DNA from: Pomphorhynchus laevis
Lineage: Eukaryota > Acanthocephala > Palaeacanthocephala > Echinorhynchida > Pomphorhynchidae
Direction: 5' to 3'
Length of the DNA: 64,000 nt
Assembly: GCA_012934845.2 (NCBI GenBank)
Contig: WNNJ02003544.1
Coordinates: 1 to 64,000 of the forward strand
Positions 32,643 to 44,795 of this stretch are shown piece after piece. The position numbers and the translations under genes were made by a program. Position 1 is the first letter of the stretch. Each line of letters begins with the position of its first letter. The notes beneath the pieces were generated by a model. The model did not search any database, was not told the origin of the DNA, and was given only the letters and a program-made list of their open reading frames with translations.

Positions 32643-34379
32643 TTGGAAAATTACTTAAACTCAATTCTTTCACGATCATCATCCCCTTGTAATATAAATC
32701 CTGATGAATTTTCTTCTTATCTACAAACTAAGTTATCTAATTTACTTTCCCTACTACCCATAGCCCCCTTGTACCCACTCTTCTCTTTAAATACTTCCCT
32801 CCCAAAACTATTCCACCTTCTTCCAGTTTCGTCTGATGAAGTTTCTTCGGTTCTGCTGTCATTACCTAAAAAAACCTATCCTTCTGACCCAATTCCCGCT
32901 CACTTGCTAAAAAATATCTGCTCCTCTATCTTGCCCTTCCTAACCACATTGTTCAACTCGTCCATCCGTAGCCGTACATTTCCTTCCATCTGGAAATGCG
33001 CCACTGTTCGTCATCTCATCAAAAAGCAATCTCTCGACTCTTCACTACCATCTTCGTACCGTCCTATTTCACTTCTCCCAACTCTCTCTAAACTCCTTGA
33101 GCGTCTCGTTCTTAAGCAAGTTAATATATATATCTATTTTCCTCTAACTTATTTCCTCCCTTCCAAGCCGCTTTTCGCTCTAATTACTCTACCGAAATTG
33201 CATATCTTAAAGTTTATAACGACTTACTCATATCGCGCGATCATAAATTATGTAGTGTCATAGTTTCTCTTGATCTATCATCTGCTTTTGACATCGTCGA
33301 TCACTCGATTCTTCTCCATCGCCTTCGTCATGATTATGGCTTCTCTTTACCCACTGTATCATGGTTTTCTTCATATCTATCAAACCGTACATTTCGCGTC
33401 TATTCTAACTCTTCTCTCCCATCCTTCGTCCATTCCGTCCGGTGTTCCACAAGGCTCCGTATTAGGCCCTATGATTTTCTCTCTTCTTTTTGGTGATTTG
33501 TCTTCGATTTCTCATACATTTAACTTCCATGTTATGCAATATGCTGATGACATTCTCATCTATGCTCATGCACCTGTTTATCGTATTCACGATCTTAGTG
33601 TTTCTGCTTCCGACTGTCTTGTCTCAATTTCCAATCATCTTTCTTCCCTTCGCCTTTCTCTGAATCCTGATAAATCCAAAATTATGTGGATCCTACCTCA
33701 ACGCCTCGGCTTCGAACCTCCCTCCGTATCATTAAATTCTACAATTATTCCTATCGTTGATAATCTCGTTTTCCTAGGCTTCCATTTTGACAACCGACTT
33801 TCACTTAAACCTTTCGTTAGAGATAAAGTACGCTCATCTACCTTGATACTCCGCAACCTCCGTCAAGTTCGTAGATTGATCGATTTCCCTTATTGTATGA
33901 CTCTCGTATCTTCTCTCCTTTTTTCTAGACTCGATTATTGTCTTAGTCTATTTTCCAACTCACCTAAATCCACTATTCTTCCTTTACAACGCATCATCAA
34001 TGCAGCCGTCCGAATTCTCCTCCGTCTTCGTCGTTTTGATCATACATCCTACCATCTTGCTTCTCTCGATTTGCCTACAATTTATTGTCGTGTTCAAATT
34101 CGTCTTCTTATCGTTGCTTTCCGCCTTGTAACTCTTCATACCCTTTCATTTCTCAACCTTCCTTTTCTTGATAATTCTCGTCCTGTTTACTGCTCCTTGC
34201 GTTCCTGTAATTCCCTTCTTTTACATGTCCCAAACTACTCTACCTCCTTTAGACTCCGCTCCTTCATTGTGGCTGCTCCTCTATCGTGGAACCATCTGCC
34301 CATTCATATACGCCAACCAACTCCCTTGCCTTGCTTCAAACGACAAATCCGATCCCATTTAAACAATTTATCTGCTTGA
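32643..34379 (+). CDS. LINE G reverse transcriptase and C-terminal domain
   Basis: First frame (32643-33263): PVSSDEVSSVLLSLPKKTYP, SDPIPAHLLKNICSSILPFL, LPSSYRPISLLPTLSKLLER. Second frame (33270-34379): SIPSGVPQGSVLGPMIFSLL, MQYADDILIYAHAP (YADD) and the terminal SFIVAAPLSWNHLPIHIRQP ending in RQIRSHLNNLSA, diagnostic of CR1/L2/Rex-type LINEs. The junction near 33260 (VSLDLSSAFDIVDH) needs one frame change. Confidence 0.85.
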
Positions 34380-34383
34380 CTTT

Positions 34384-34870
34384 TTCATTTTTGTTTGTGG
34401 ACTTGTAAGCGTACAGCTTGTACGCATTTGCCACATTAAATAAATTTGTATTATTATGTGTGTTATAAGTGAAGACGAAACGATCATGTGGAAGTTAGGT
34501 GGACTCCCCCATATTTATAAGAGTTGATGAATTATATAGATCTACAGTTTAACAAAGGTTTATCGGAATTTCCAAGGCGTTATCTTGTTATCATTTAACT
34601 TGTAAGCGTACAACTTGTACGCATTTGCCACATTAAATAAATTTGTATTATTATTTTAAAAAAAATTAAAAATATGACGTACCAGCTGAGCATGCAAAAT
34701 TAATACATGCAAACTCACATTATACCATCATTAAGATTGGATTATACCATCATTACGATTGACTATTAATTATACCATCATTAAGATTGACTTTTTCATT
34801 TTTGTTTGTGGACTTGTAAGCGTACAGCTTGTACGCATTTGCCACATTAAATAAATTTGTATTATTAAAA
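34384..34870 (+). repeat. three copies of the LINE G 3-prime tail
   Basis: The tail unit GGACTTGTAAGCGTACAGCT ... GCCACATTAAATAAATTTGT occurs at about 34398-34455, 34600-34655 and 34800-34866. It contains the small hairpin GCGTACAGCTTGTACGC. Between and after them a 200-bp block (AAAATATGACGTACCAGCTG ... CACATTATACCATCATTAAG) is duplicated at 34665-34735 and 34870-34945. Confidence 0.8.
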
Positions 34871-35055
34871 AAATTAAAAATATGACGTACCAGCTGAGCA
34901 TGCAAAATTAATACATGCAAACTCACATTATACCATCATTAAGATTGGAAATTGTATTGAGGATACTATGTCTACCAGATACTTGTCGAGACCTCCAAGT
35001 TTCATTAACATACTTTATAATAATTTTTAGGAACACTAAACATGTTTTTTGTTGA

Positions 35056-35283
35056 ATGATAGTTATAACAGCAAGGAAACTCACGAGGAAGAAGTATAAT
35101 AATAGTGACCTACTCGTACAAGCGGACTTAAATCTAATTGATACAAAAGTGTGCTTGAACGACCCTAGGGTACTAAATGCATTTTCGGTCGAAGTTCCAA
35201 CCATGGAATTTAGATGGTCCTTTCTTAAAACCAAACGACAGGCATACATATATGAATATGTCGGTGGGGTAAATGAGATGTGA
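35056..35283 (+). CDS. unassigned short coding-like exon
   Basis: A 75-codon open frame reads VQADLNLIDTKVCLNDPRVL and FSVEVPTMEFRWSFLKTKRQ AYIYEYVGG. Composition is better balanced than the surroundings, and a possible acceptor (ATTTTTAG) lies at about 35023-35030. I do not recognise the family. It may be a host exon or a transposon remnant. Confidence 0.3.
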   Translation: MIVITARKLTRKKYNNSDLLVQADLNLIDTKVCLNDPRVLNAFSVEVPTMEFRWSFLKTKRQAYIYEYVGGVNEM

Positions 35284-35289
35284 TAATTG

Positions 35290-36055
35290 CAATAAATTTT
35301 TGTTACCTACTTTATAATTAAAGATGTTTTGAATCAAGTTATTTATCCTTGTTATTTTTATACTTATTCCCACTAACAGGAACTAAATTTTTTGATCGAT
35401 TTATAAATCCTTTTGGTTTTTAAACACCAGCGGATGTTTAATTTGATAATCAGATAATCAAGTTTGTTAGATAAAACTCATCCATTTTAAAAGAGCAATG
35501 AAATAATTTATCAAGATATTAATTTAAACGCTCACTCAAAAGAATAAAAAAGAATTTGAAACTTTGTCATCATTCCCATGCTTTCCATTGTAATTTTAGA
35601 AATACTGTAAGATTAACAATTTAATTTTTTTGGTGAATGTTCAATCTATTGTAGTCGTCATGTGCATTTCCAATATTTTTAACAATTTCCTAAACATGTG
35701 ACTCATTTGAAAATATCACTCTCTAGAAGCACTTTACTCAATTTTTATTTATATTTTCTTCCTTAATTATTCTTTTAAGGGTTCGTACAATATTCTAAGG
35801 TGTTTGACATTGCTGGACATTCAATTGCATTTACAATTAATATTATTAATATTAATATTATCCGAGGTACATCAAAGACATGCAATATCTTAATACCAAC
35901 ACATGCAAATAACTTAGTAAATATCAATTTATAGCCTATTTTTAAATTAAAATGAAATTGAAATTTATTTATAGTGGCAAATGCACGCCTATACGCGCTT
36001 ACAAGTTCACGTAAAAGAAAAAGAACAAACAAATCAAAGAACAAACAAATCAAGA
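35290..36055. other. A+T-rich stretch without recognisable gene
   Basis: No supported coding or structural feature; open frames here are low-complexity. Confidence 0.4.
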
Positions 36056-36059
36056 ACAA

Positions 36060-38240
36060 ACAAATCAGTCAGAGTCGAACCAGGGGGCACAAGAGGAGCG
36101 TTAAAGAATTAGGGACTGACGAGGTAAAATAGAATCGATGATGTTAGAGAGTTCACTGGTGAAAAGTGTGGATAAATTATCAGCTGTCAAAAAGGTTGCA
36201 GAATGCTACAAGAGAGTCAAAAATAGCGAACCGCAAGAGAGTAAGTTCGAGGAGTTGCTATGGTTTACTTAAAGTAGGAGAGGCCAAACAGGAGTGAGCG
36301 GGATGGTGATATTAACAGTGATGAGAAAATGATCGGAAAAACTAGAATCTGAGATTGTAGAGAAAGCGTATGCAATGAGATAAAGGAAAAAGCGATAATA
36401 TCAAGAGCGCCACCAAGAATATAGGTGGGAAGGTTTGTTTGTAAATAATGCTAATGTTTGACCGGATTTACCAGTTTTACGGAATCTGAATCAGAAGGGA
36501 AATTTAGACGGATGTTGAAATCATAAAGGACAATTAAAGGTAAAGAAGAAAGTGATAGGTTTGATAATAGATCGGCGAGTTTATTGAAAAATACGCAAAA
36601 CGCAAAACGATGGAGATGAACCTGGGCGATATATGATGATTGCAAGTTGAGTAGCGAATTGAAATGAAGATATACAAAAGAGCAATTCAAATGTAGTACA
36701 GGGTAAGGTGAACTCGATTTTTTAAGAGACGAAGGTATACGAGCGAAGGTGACGATTCCGTCATGATTAGAAGTAGTTGATTTTGTTGAGTCAATAGGCC
36801 GAGCGGAGTCAACAAGAGAAAATCCGAAGGAACGTAAATTACGGAATACAAGGTCGTTGGAAATAGTATGCTAGGATTCAGTAAGACATAAAAAAGATCT
36901 GGTGATTGTTGTGCGAAGATATCGAGAAGTAAGTCAGTTTTATGAAGAATTGAACGGGTGTTAAGAAGAACTAGACGAAAATATCGTTTTTATCATTGTT
37001 TGCTAGTGAAGGAGATGAGGAGGAGAGACAGATCGATAACGAATTTTTGGACGTACATGAACTACACGAAAATTTCCATTTACATTTTTGATAGCAAGAG
37101 ATAACTCGCCATTGATTTCGCGTCGACGCTTTTTAAGGCGAGCAGAAGAAAGTTAGCGATTTCAGAGGGTGAGCGATCGGAGAAAATTCGACAAGCAGAG
37201 GAGGATGACACGAGTTTGAACCGTTGAGATAATATAGTGGAGGCTTAAGTGCGGTTTCTAAGAAGAATCTTTAAAATTAGGGAACGATAAGAATCGGGAG
37301 CAGAAACGGATTTATTAAGACGATACACGGAAAGTGGAGACATCACTGAATAGATACGGATTATCAGTAGGTAGATCGTGACAAGGGGCGAGCGGAAAGC
37401 CGAACCAGCATCAAGTCTGGATAAGAGGAATCATAAAACTAAATATTAGAGATTAAAATATACTTATCGCGATAAGGAAATTGCTTAAGTGGAAATGGAG
37501 GAGTCACCGGTGTAATCGGGAGTGGGTCAAATACTCGGAGATCAGTATGAACAGACGTAGGATAGTGACAAAATGTATAGACGAGTGCGATTGGATACAA
37601 TAAGAGGTATGGTTAAGTGATGAAGATATGGGAACAGGATTGGAAGATGATATATTGGAATTATATGCCGCGAGGGCGATGTAAGAAGGACATTTGGAGT
37701 GATGGAAGGAAGCTGGATGAGAAAATAGTAGAAAGAAAGATGTAGAGGATATTGACATCAAATCCCCAGTTACTGTCTGGTCAAAGTTACTTTTAACTGG
37801 TTAATCTCCAGTTACTGTCCGGAGTTACTGTCTGGTCAAGTTTAGGTAATTTGATTCGTAGACGTTGAGGTTTGTTATATAGCAGGTCATCGGACGAGTC
37901 GGTCACAACTGAATTATCGCCTTGATCTGAACAGCTACTCCTTACAGATCCGGAAAGTAATTCAAAGGCACAAAATCCACAAATAAACTCCCTTAACATC
38001 ATGGATTTAGAACTAGATGGAACAATAACAGTAGTCCATACATCGCATTCAGATTTACCGCCCGCTACATCATGTCATTCATAGGCAGACAAAACAATGT
38101 TTGATTCGGGACTAAATTGATTTTCGGTACTAAGGTTATTTTGCCTTGTGACACTTTTCTTCGTCCCTATCTTCCTAGACATCAGTTTTCGTCTGATGTG
38201 TACAATTGTTTACTTTGATTGATTATTAAGTGAATTGTAT
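36060..38240 (-). mobile_element. LINE H: CR1/L2-like copy, 3-prime truncated, heavily decayed
   Basis: Minus strand. Endonuclease parts match LINE G: FFNKLADLLSNLSLSSLPL and YDFNIRLNFPSDSDSVKLVN near 36500-36600, further GALDII-like and SDHFLIT-like pieces down to about 36150. The upstream half (37000-38200) is ORF1-like Ser/His/Pro-rich sequence with many stops. RT is missing. Confidence 0.7.
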
Positions 38241-38269
38241 TTGTATATTTATCTCTTATATGATCTTAA

Positions 38270-38385
38270 AACGTTGTATAGATCGTCGTATAAATTGTTG
38301 TAAAATCGTCGTATACATCGTTGTAAGATCGTTGTATAGATCGTTGTATAGATCGTTGTATAGATCGTCGTATAGATCGTGTTAG
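38270..38385. repeat. 12-bp minisatellite (GATCGTTGTATA)n
   Basis: About nine imperfect units of GATCGTTGTATA / GATCGTCGTATA. It lies at the 5-prime side of LINE H (minus strand), where some LINE 5-prime UTRs carry tandem units. Confidence 0.85.
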
Positions 38386-38389
38386 ATGG

Positions 38390-38928
38390 TCGAATTGTTG
38401 GGTGTTTAAGCTTGCATTATTTTAAGTATTAAGTTTGTGTATATTATCACTCAAAGTTCTTTTACGTGTGTGAACTTGTTTTGTAAGTATTTATAGCCAA
38501 GAAAATTTGTTAACCATTTATTGATGTTTTATTCTGATTACCCCTTATTCGAAATTTCGGATTAAGCGATTCGACAAATCCGAAACTACAGAAATGACAT
38601 TCTACTAAATAAACAACTATTCATCAGAAAACAAGACTGTCAATCAATGTATGATCAATCCATTGAATCTGCCGAAATTCTTCTACAAAATCCGAATTAT
38701 ACTACATGAGATATAATAACGGTCGTGAAGTTGTTGTTAAAGCAAGAACTATTGATGTGTGAAGTTGAAGGAACTAAAGCAGTACATCAAAATTATCAGT
38801 CTCAGGAAATTCATAAATAAAGGTTTTCTTAAAAAAAACAATAAATAACAGAGAATATTACAGGAATAAGTTAGGAAAAACAGTCGCAATTCAGACTTGA
38901 CCAACTTCAAAATTCAATTCCAGTCTTG
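38390..38928. other. stretch between LINE H and LINE D, nothing assigned
   Basis: A small palindrome CGAAATTTCG at about 38549 is the only structure noted. Confidence 0.4.
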
Positions 38929-38929
38929 T

Positions 38930-41800
38930 CTTTACAGCCACAGGTCCGGTACGATCTAAGCCCTCCAGCCAATCCAACACGCCGCCCCTCGACTAAACCA
39001 CCCGGGGTCTCCCCCTTCGAAGAGTCCAATCGATGTGGACTATGCTGGGTAAACGAGGGACGAAGAGCTTGAGAAAACTCGGCCTTTGCTCTGGGGTACG
39101 TCCTCTCGATAATAATCTAAAGATAGTCCAAGTATCCCAGAGGCGCACTTGGGGTTTCGAATTCAACGACAGATGCTGAGCTCATTTCATGGCCCACCTA
39201 GCTTTCTTCATTATACGTTTAAGTCTATTCAGGTCGGCCTTCGCCGACCAGTTCACCGTAACTGTGAACTCCACGTATTTTACTCGACTTGTAAAGACAG
39301 GGTTGAATTGATTAGTTAAAATGGACTAGAGTGCAGAGAGTGCTAATCTCTTAAGTTTTTGCTTTGTTGCAAGGGTGCCATGAAAGACAACCACATGCGA
39401 TTTGGATGAGTTTAAAATAAGATTGGACTTGGGTAACTGGTATTTTAATCTTAAAAATAAACGGCTGATATCAGAGACTACATCTTTGCACCTGCATCCA
39501 GAGAACAGGGCTGTGGTATCATCAGCGTATACAACACGACGTTGATCGCGTTTAAAAATTTTGAAGAGTTCAATGGATACAGCAAGAAACAAGATAGAAG
39601 AAAGGGGATCCTTGGAGCACACCCTTGATAGGGGAGAACTGACGCGCACCATGGTCGTCCTCATAATAGAATCGCTTGGTGTACATCATTATATCCACCC
39701 TGCTCACAATTCTCGATGGCAACCCGAGGGACCTTAGAGAAGAGATAATAAAGGGAATAGAGATGCGGTCAAATGCAGCAGAAAAATCAAGGAAAACAGC
39801 CACAGCAAGTTGATGACTATTATTCTGACAGAACTGATGCCCTTCACCTACAGCTGAATGTACCAAGCAACCTTTGATGAACCCATGGAAACCAGTTGGG
39901 ATTAAATTTCGTCTACTTAAATGATCGCGAATTCTACGCGCAAGCGCTTTTTCGTAGATCGAGACGAGGGAATTTTGAATCGATATGGGCCGCAGGTCTC
40001 TAGAACATGAGACCGGATTGTTCTTAGGTAAAAATATTCGTCTACTAATGTTGATGCCGGCTATATCGGATGGGTCGGCTAATAGCATTGTGACGGCCAC
40101 TTCTCTTCTTTGATCGGCTGTCAAAAGCTGACAGGCACAGGAAGAGAGTGGATCGACGGATTTGGAGGGGCCCGGTAAAGGCCCCCATGAGTTAAAAAAA
40201 CTGTGACAGATACATCTCTATTCCTGAAGTCTCCTGAAGGCAGGATTGGCTGAGGTGATTGAGTAGCTCCATAACTATGTAGGGATAGTAACTCTTCCAA
40301 AACTTTATCAAGACATACCTTACCAATCCAACCCAATGCCCTATCCTCCCAACAGACAAACGTCTCCTTCTTGAATATCTTCCAAAATGAAGACTGGGCT
40401 GGATTAAGGGAAACAATGCTTGCCCTATCCTTACCTAGTTGGAACCTAAATCTAGGGCTCCAATATTCTTTCGAGACAACTTGCCTGGCAGAAGCAGATA
40501 GATTGGGAAGACGGAGCATATATGCTAAGGTCTTGAGTTTTGTCAGAGTGGGACTGTAGATACGACTTTTATAGGTTGTCGAAAGCATCGCGGTAGCTTG
40601 CGAAGGGAAGTAGGAATTAAATTCGGTTAGACCCTCATTCCCAATTCGGGGGAAGCGTTGAATAGCTGCCTGAAAGAAAGCCACTCTGATAGGATCAAAG
40701 TGAAATATCATTCTAAGCAGCGTATCCTCTTCTATCCGCCAGCGAATCAAGTCATGAGAGGTGGACAGATGTTGTCGCAACTGCCCCGTACAGTGGGGTT
40801 TTAACAACCACCTCTCGTGGAGCAGTAATAAGTCTAGGAGTTAATTCGTTGATGTGCAATGAATCCACCGTCCCCCATCATGAAAAGTGTAGGACGGTGG
40901 TTTGCGAATAAGATAATCGTTCATGGCTCTGCGGGTGCTGCATTAATCCAACGACCAGTTCTGTCGTTAAAGTCACCAAGTACCATGTCATAGTCGCTAT
41001 TGATAATCCTATCCAGGAGGTCACGGTTCATGTGAATCTCCTCCGGGCGGATGTAGACATTGGCTAGGGCTGGACAAGAATAGTTGAGTAGAAGTGACGA
41101 TCTTAAGGAGCATTTAACTAGGGTTAAAAGACCTTGAGATGAAGAGGAGTGAGGTGGGGATATGTACGGAGTATAGTGGGAGCAAATGTGCTTTGGTATG
41201 AATCAATTAATGCCCTGAGGGATACGGATATACCGCGTCTCCTGAAGGACTATAACATCTGCATCTCTATCAGATAAAAGTCTAAGGGCAGAAGCTCTTC
41301 CCGGATTCCACTGAAGTATATTCAGTGAAAAAGGCTCACGAGTAATCTGCATTGTGTTAGGTCAGCTGGGAGGGATTGCCTCACCCCTATACGGAGCTAG
41401 GGGTGTAACGGTTACCCCCTCCACCATTAACGACATCCAGAGTAGGCACTTGCCCACGAGCAATATCTTCATTCCCCTTGGAGACTGCATTATTACCCTT
41501 TCATAACTTCCCAATCTTAACGGGGGGCACGATATGGGCCGAGGCCCCCTTTTCGTTGATTCTGGGATTATGGGTTTCGGAAGGACTTTGTTGGAATATA
41601 GGGCCCCAGTAAGGACAATAAATCTGAAGTTGCAAAGGGTATTTTGATCTGCGTATCATATAATCTTACAGAATTATATAGAATTCTGTTTGGAAATAAC
41701 TCAGTAAATTTTCTTAAAAAGATTTGGAATAACTTGTGTCGTTCTTGTGGTTGTTTTAAAGTTATCACCATTAGATTTTTTTGTTTTGGGATTGGGGAAG
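38930..41800 (-). mobile_element. LINE D: jockey/R1-like copy, minus strand
   Basis: From 3-prime end at about 38935 (the C-terminal QSRYRTCG-type block) through RT (39326-40124: RPISIQNSLVSIYEKALARR, VAVFLDFSAAFDR, VVYADDTTALF), the region before RT (40121-40807: LIRWRIEEDTLLRMIFHF, SSFWKIFKKETFVCW), a broken endonuclease (about 40860-41350) and an ORF1 remnant (41568-41771: LFQIFLRKFTELFPNRILYN). Its 5-prime end faces that of LINE E at about 41.8 kb. Confidence 0.87.
39326..40807 (-). pseudogene. LINE D ORF2, RT part
   Basis: Three overlapping frames. The YADD box is intact (RVVYADDTTALFSG) and so is FLDFSAAFDRIS. The GVPQGSPLS box is changed to GVLQGSPFF at the frame change near 39600, and a second frame change lies near 40121-40124. 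Confidence 0.8.
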
Positions 41801-43041
41801 TACCCCCGCCTATAGAGTTATCCTTGTACTCTATACAAAGATAGCGTTATATTCAATGCTGCTCGAGTTATTGCCAACACCTATAGAGTCTCCTTTGTCT
41901 GCCCTGATATGGCGAAGAAGTATGTCAACTTAGTTCAAGCTAACCTTTCAGATAAAGGATCTTTTATATACAGACCTATTCTGGCTTCAATCAAAATAAC
42001 TAATATTTTACCGGAACTCGGCAAAAAAGATCTACGAGACCTTAATAAAATATACGATATTACCAGCGTACGTTTTATAATTGGGAAAGGGAACAATCAC
42101 TTACCCGTTGCATTTGCAAATACCTCAGATGATAATGCTCTGATTATGGCCTATTCCGCTTGCAACCCATTTTGGGTGTCAATCTAAAGTTTTATAATAT
42201 TTCTTCGGATAATTTAACTTACCCACATTGTAACCAGTGCCACTCCTGGGGAAACTGGAGATCTAACTGCCAACTACAACCGTACTGTGGAATTTGTGGA
42301 TTGCGAGATGCTTGTCATGGTTCCGACGCTTGCTAAGAGCCCCGCAATGCAGTAACTGCGGGCTCGATCATCCAGCATAATCGAGGCAGTTCGATACGAA
42401 AATATCGAACTTTAAAAAATTTTCCATTCAGGGCCCTCGCATGGAAGAAATTATCCTTATTGTCGATGAAAAACAGAGAAAGCCTTCGTCATATGGAGGG
42501 TCTAATCTCCAAGCAGGTCGAGGCCCTTGTGATTCACCCTTCCTCCAATGTGCCGTTTTCCACAATTGTCTCAGACAAGATATCATCTTTCTCCGGAGAT
42601 ACAGCTGATATCCGACTTTCTAAGAAGGGAAAGGGGAGCATCTACATAAAAAGGGAAATAATGACAATGCTCCTACCGAGGAAGGGTTAAGTGGCCTCTG
42701 TTATGGCTAGAGGTAGGGAACCTTCCTTCCGCTAGACCCAACTAGAGAGTTTAGCTACCCTTACTAGTTACACCAATGTAATGGTAAGTAGTCCCGACCC
42801 GTTTTCACTGAACATCATTCAGTGGAACTCGGAAGGTTATTCTACCCTTAGCCTTCTATCTGGTCGAGATGCGGATATTAAAGCCCTTCAAGAGACTAGA
42901 TCTATCCGATCCCCCAGGAAATTACTCGATTTATCCCAAGGCACATAATCACCCACTATACTCCTTATAACCTCTCCTCACTCCTCTTCATCTCAAGGTC
43001 TTCTAACCTTAGTTAAAAGTCACTTAAGATCCTCCTTACTA

Positions 43042-43704
43042 TTGAACTATTCTTGTCCTACCCTGTCTTGTTTAGTAATAACATTCTGGGAGAACGGTAA
43101 ACGTATCAGTTTAGCTAATATTTATATTCTACTGGGTAAAATTCACAGGAACCGTGACCTCTTGAATCGTATATTAGGTAGCGGCTATGACATATTACTT
43201 GGTGACTTCAACGACATAACTGGTCGTTGGATTAATGCAGCACTCCTCAGGGCCAGGAACGAATATCTTATTCACAAGCCACCTCCCCCCACCTTTCATT
43301 GCACAAAAACAAATTATATCCTCGACATACCACTGATAAATTGGAAGTTGTTATTAAAGCCCTTTTGTATTGAGCAGTCGCGCCAACAGTTGTCCACCTC
43401 ACACGACCTACTACGTTGGCGGTTAGAGGAAGATATATTGCTAATGAGGAGATTACCTTTTGATCCGATCAGAGTCATATTCTTTCAGGCATTTACCCAA
43501 CTCTTCCCTGTCGTAGGAAATGCGATTCTGACCCGATTTAATTCCTACCTCACTTTACAAGCTACCTCAATACTTTCGACCACCTATAATAGTCGAATAT
43601 TCAATCCCACTCCGACAAAGATCAATGTCTTGCAAAAATGCTACACCTTCCCAATCTCTCTGTTCTTTCAGACAGGCACTCTCGAAAGAATACTAGAGCT
43701 CTAG
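43042..43704 (+). pseudogene. LINE E endonuclease C-terminal half
   Basis: Reads LLGDFNDITGRWINAALLRA and NYILDIPLINWKLLLKPFC, continuing into TQLFPVVGNAILTRFNSYL before the frame ends. The catalytic GDFND is preserved. Confidence 0.75.
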
Positions 43705-44152
43705 ATATAGACTCCAGCTGAGTAGGGATAGGACGAACATTGCTCGTCTTAGTCCATCTCAGTCTTCCTTTTGGATGATATTCAAGAAGTTTGTTTGCTG
43801 GAAGGAGAGAGCATCAGACTGGATCCGTAGCATAGACCATGATAAAGTTCTGGAGGAATCAATATCCTTACATAATTATGGAGCCACCCAATCTCCCCAA
43901 CCATACCCATCTTAGAGTGACTTCAAAAGTAGGGACATACCTGCTACAGATATCCTAAATTCTGAGGGGGCACTTCCGGGTAGCTCCAAAGCCCATGCGT
44001 CAATCTCTACTCGTGTCTGTCAGCTTTTGACAGACAGTCAGAGAAATGAGGTCGCTATCACAATGGTTTAATCACACTATTGACTGGCCGGCATAAACAT
44101 CAGCCGAAGAGTATTTTTAGCAAAGAAAATATCTATTACATGTTATAAAGAT

Positions 44153-44795
44153 ATGCGGCCCATTTCGATTCAAAACTCCCTCATCCCCATCTACAAAAAC
44201 TCGCTTGAGCGTAGAATCTGGGCTAATATATGTAGGCATAATTTAATCCCACCGGGTTTTCATTGGCTTGTAAAAAGTCGCTCGGTTCATTCACATCTTG
44301 TGAAATGTATCAGTTTTGCCAAGATAACAGTCATCATCTTGCTGTGGCGGTTTTTCTTGACTTTTCCGCTGCATTTGACCGTATCTCCATTCCTTTTGTA
44401 ATCTATTTTCTCAGGTCCCTCGGTTTGCCTGTGAGAATTGTTGACAGGGTGGAGATTTTGCTGTATACCAAGTGGGTTTTCTATGAAAATGACCCTGATG
44501 CACGTCAGTTCTACCCTATTACAGTTGTTCCTCAAGGCTCCCGCTTTCTCCTATCTTATACCTTGCTGCCTACATTGTACTACTCAAACCCTTTAAACGC
44601 GATTATTATCTAGTGGTATCCGCTGATGATACCACAGTCCTGTTTCCTGGACGCAGGTGCAAAGATGTAGTCTCGGACATCAACCGCTTCTTTTTAAAGT
44701 TAAATAACCAGCTACCCCCATCCAATATTATTCTCAACTCGGCCAAATCACAGATAGTAATCTTTAATGGCACTCATGCGACAAAGAAAAAATAA
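44153..44795 (+). pseudogene. LINE E RT palm
   Basis: Overlapping frames with CQDNSHHLAVAVFLDFSAAF, DPDARQFYPITVVPQGS and VSADDTTVLFPGRRCKDVVS. At least two frame changes and an altered YADD box. Confidence 0.75.

Larger units (their letters stand above)
31895..34460 (+). mobile_element. LINE G: CR1/L2-like non-LTR retrotransposon, 5-prime truncated
   Basis: Starts within the endonuclease (LVIVYRPGSVAPSRIFFNDL, FVLGDFNIRLDRPSDSDS, SDHFLVT), then RT and the characteristic C-terminal region. A few frame changes separate endonuclease, RT N-terminus and palm. The 3-prime tail after the stop (TTGTAAGCGTACAGCTTGTA ... AAATTTGTATTATTA) is repeated three times downstream. Confidence 0.88.

Noticed and set aside
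36451-36690. Independent 79-codon host gene
   Set aside because: FNIRLNFPSDSDSVKLVN identifies it as the endonuclease of a CR1/L2-like LINE.
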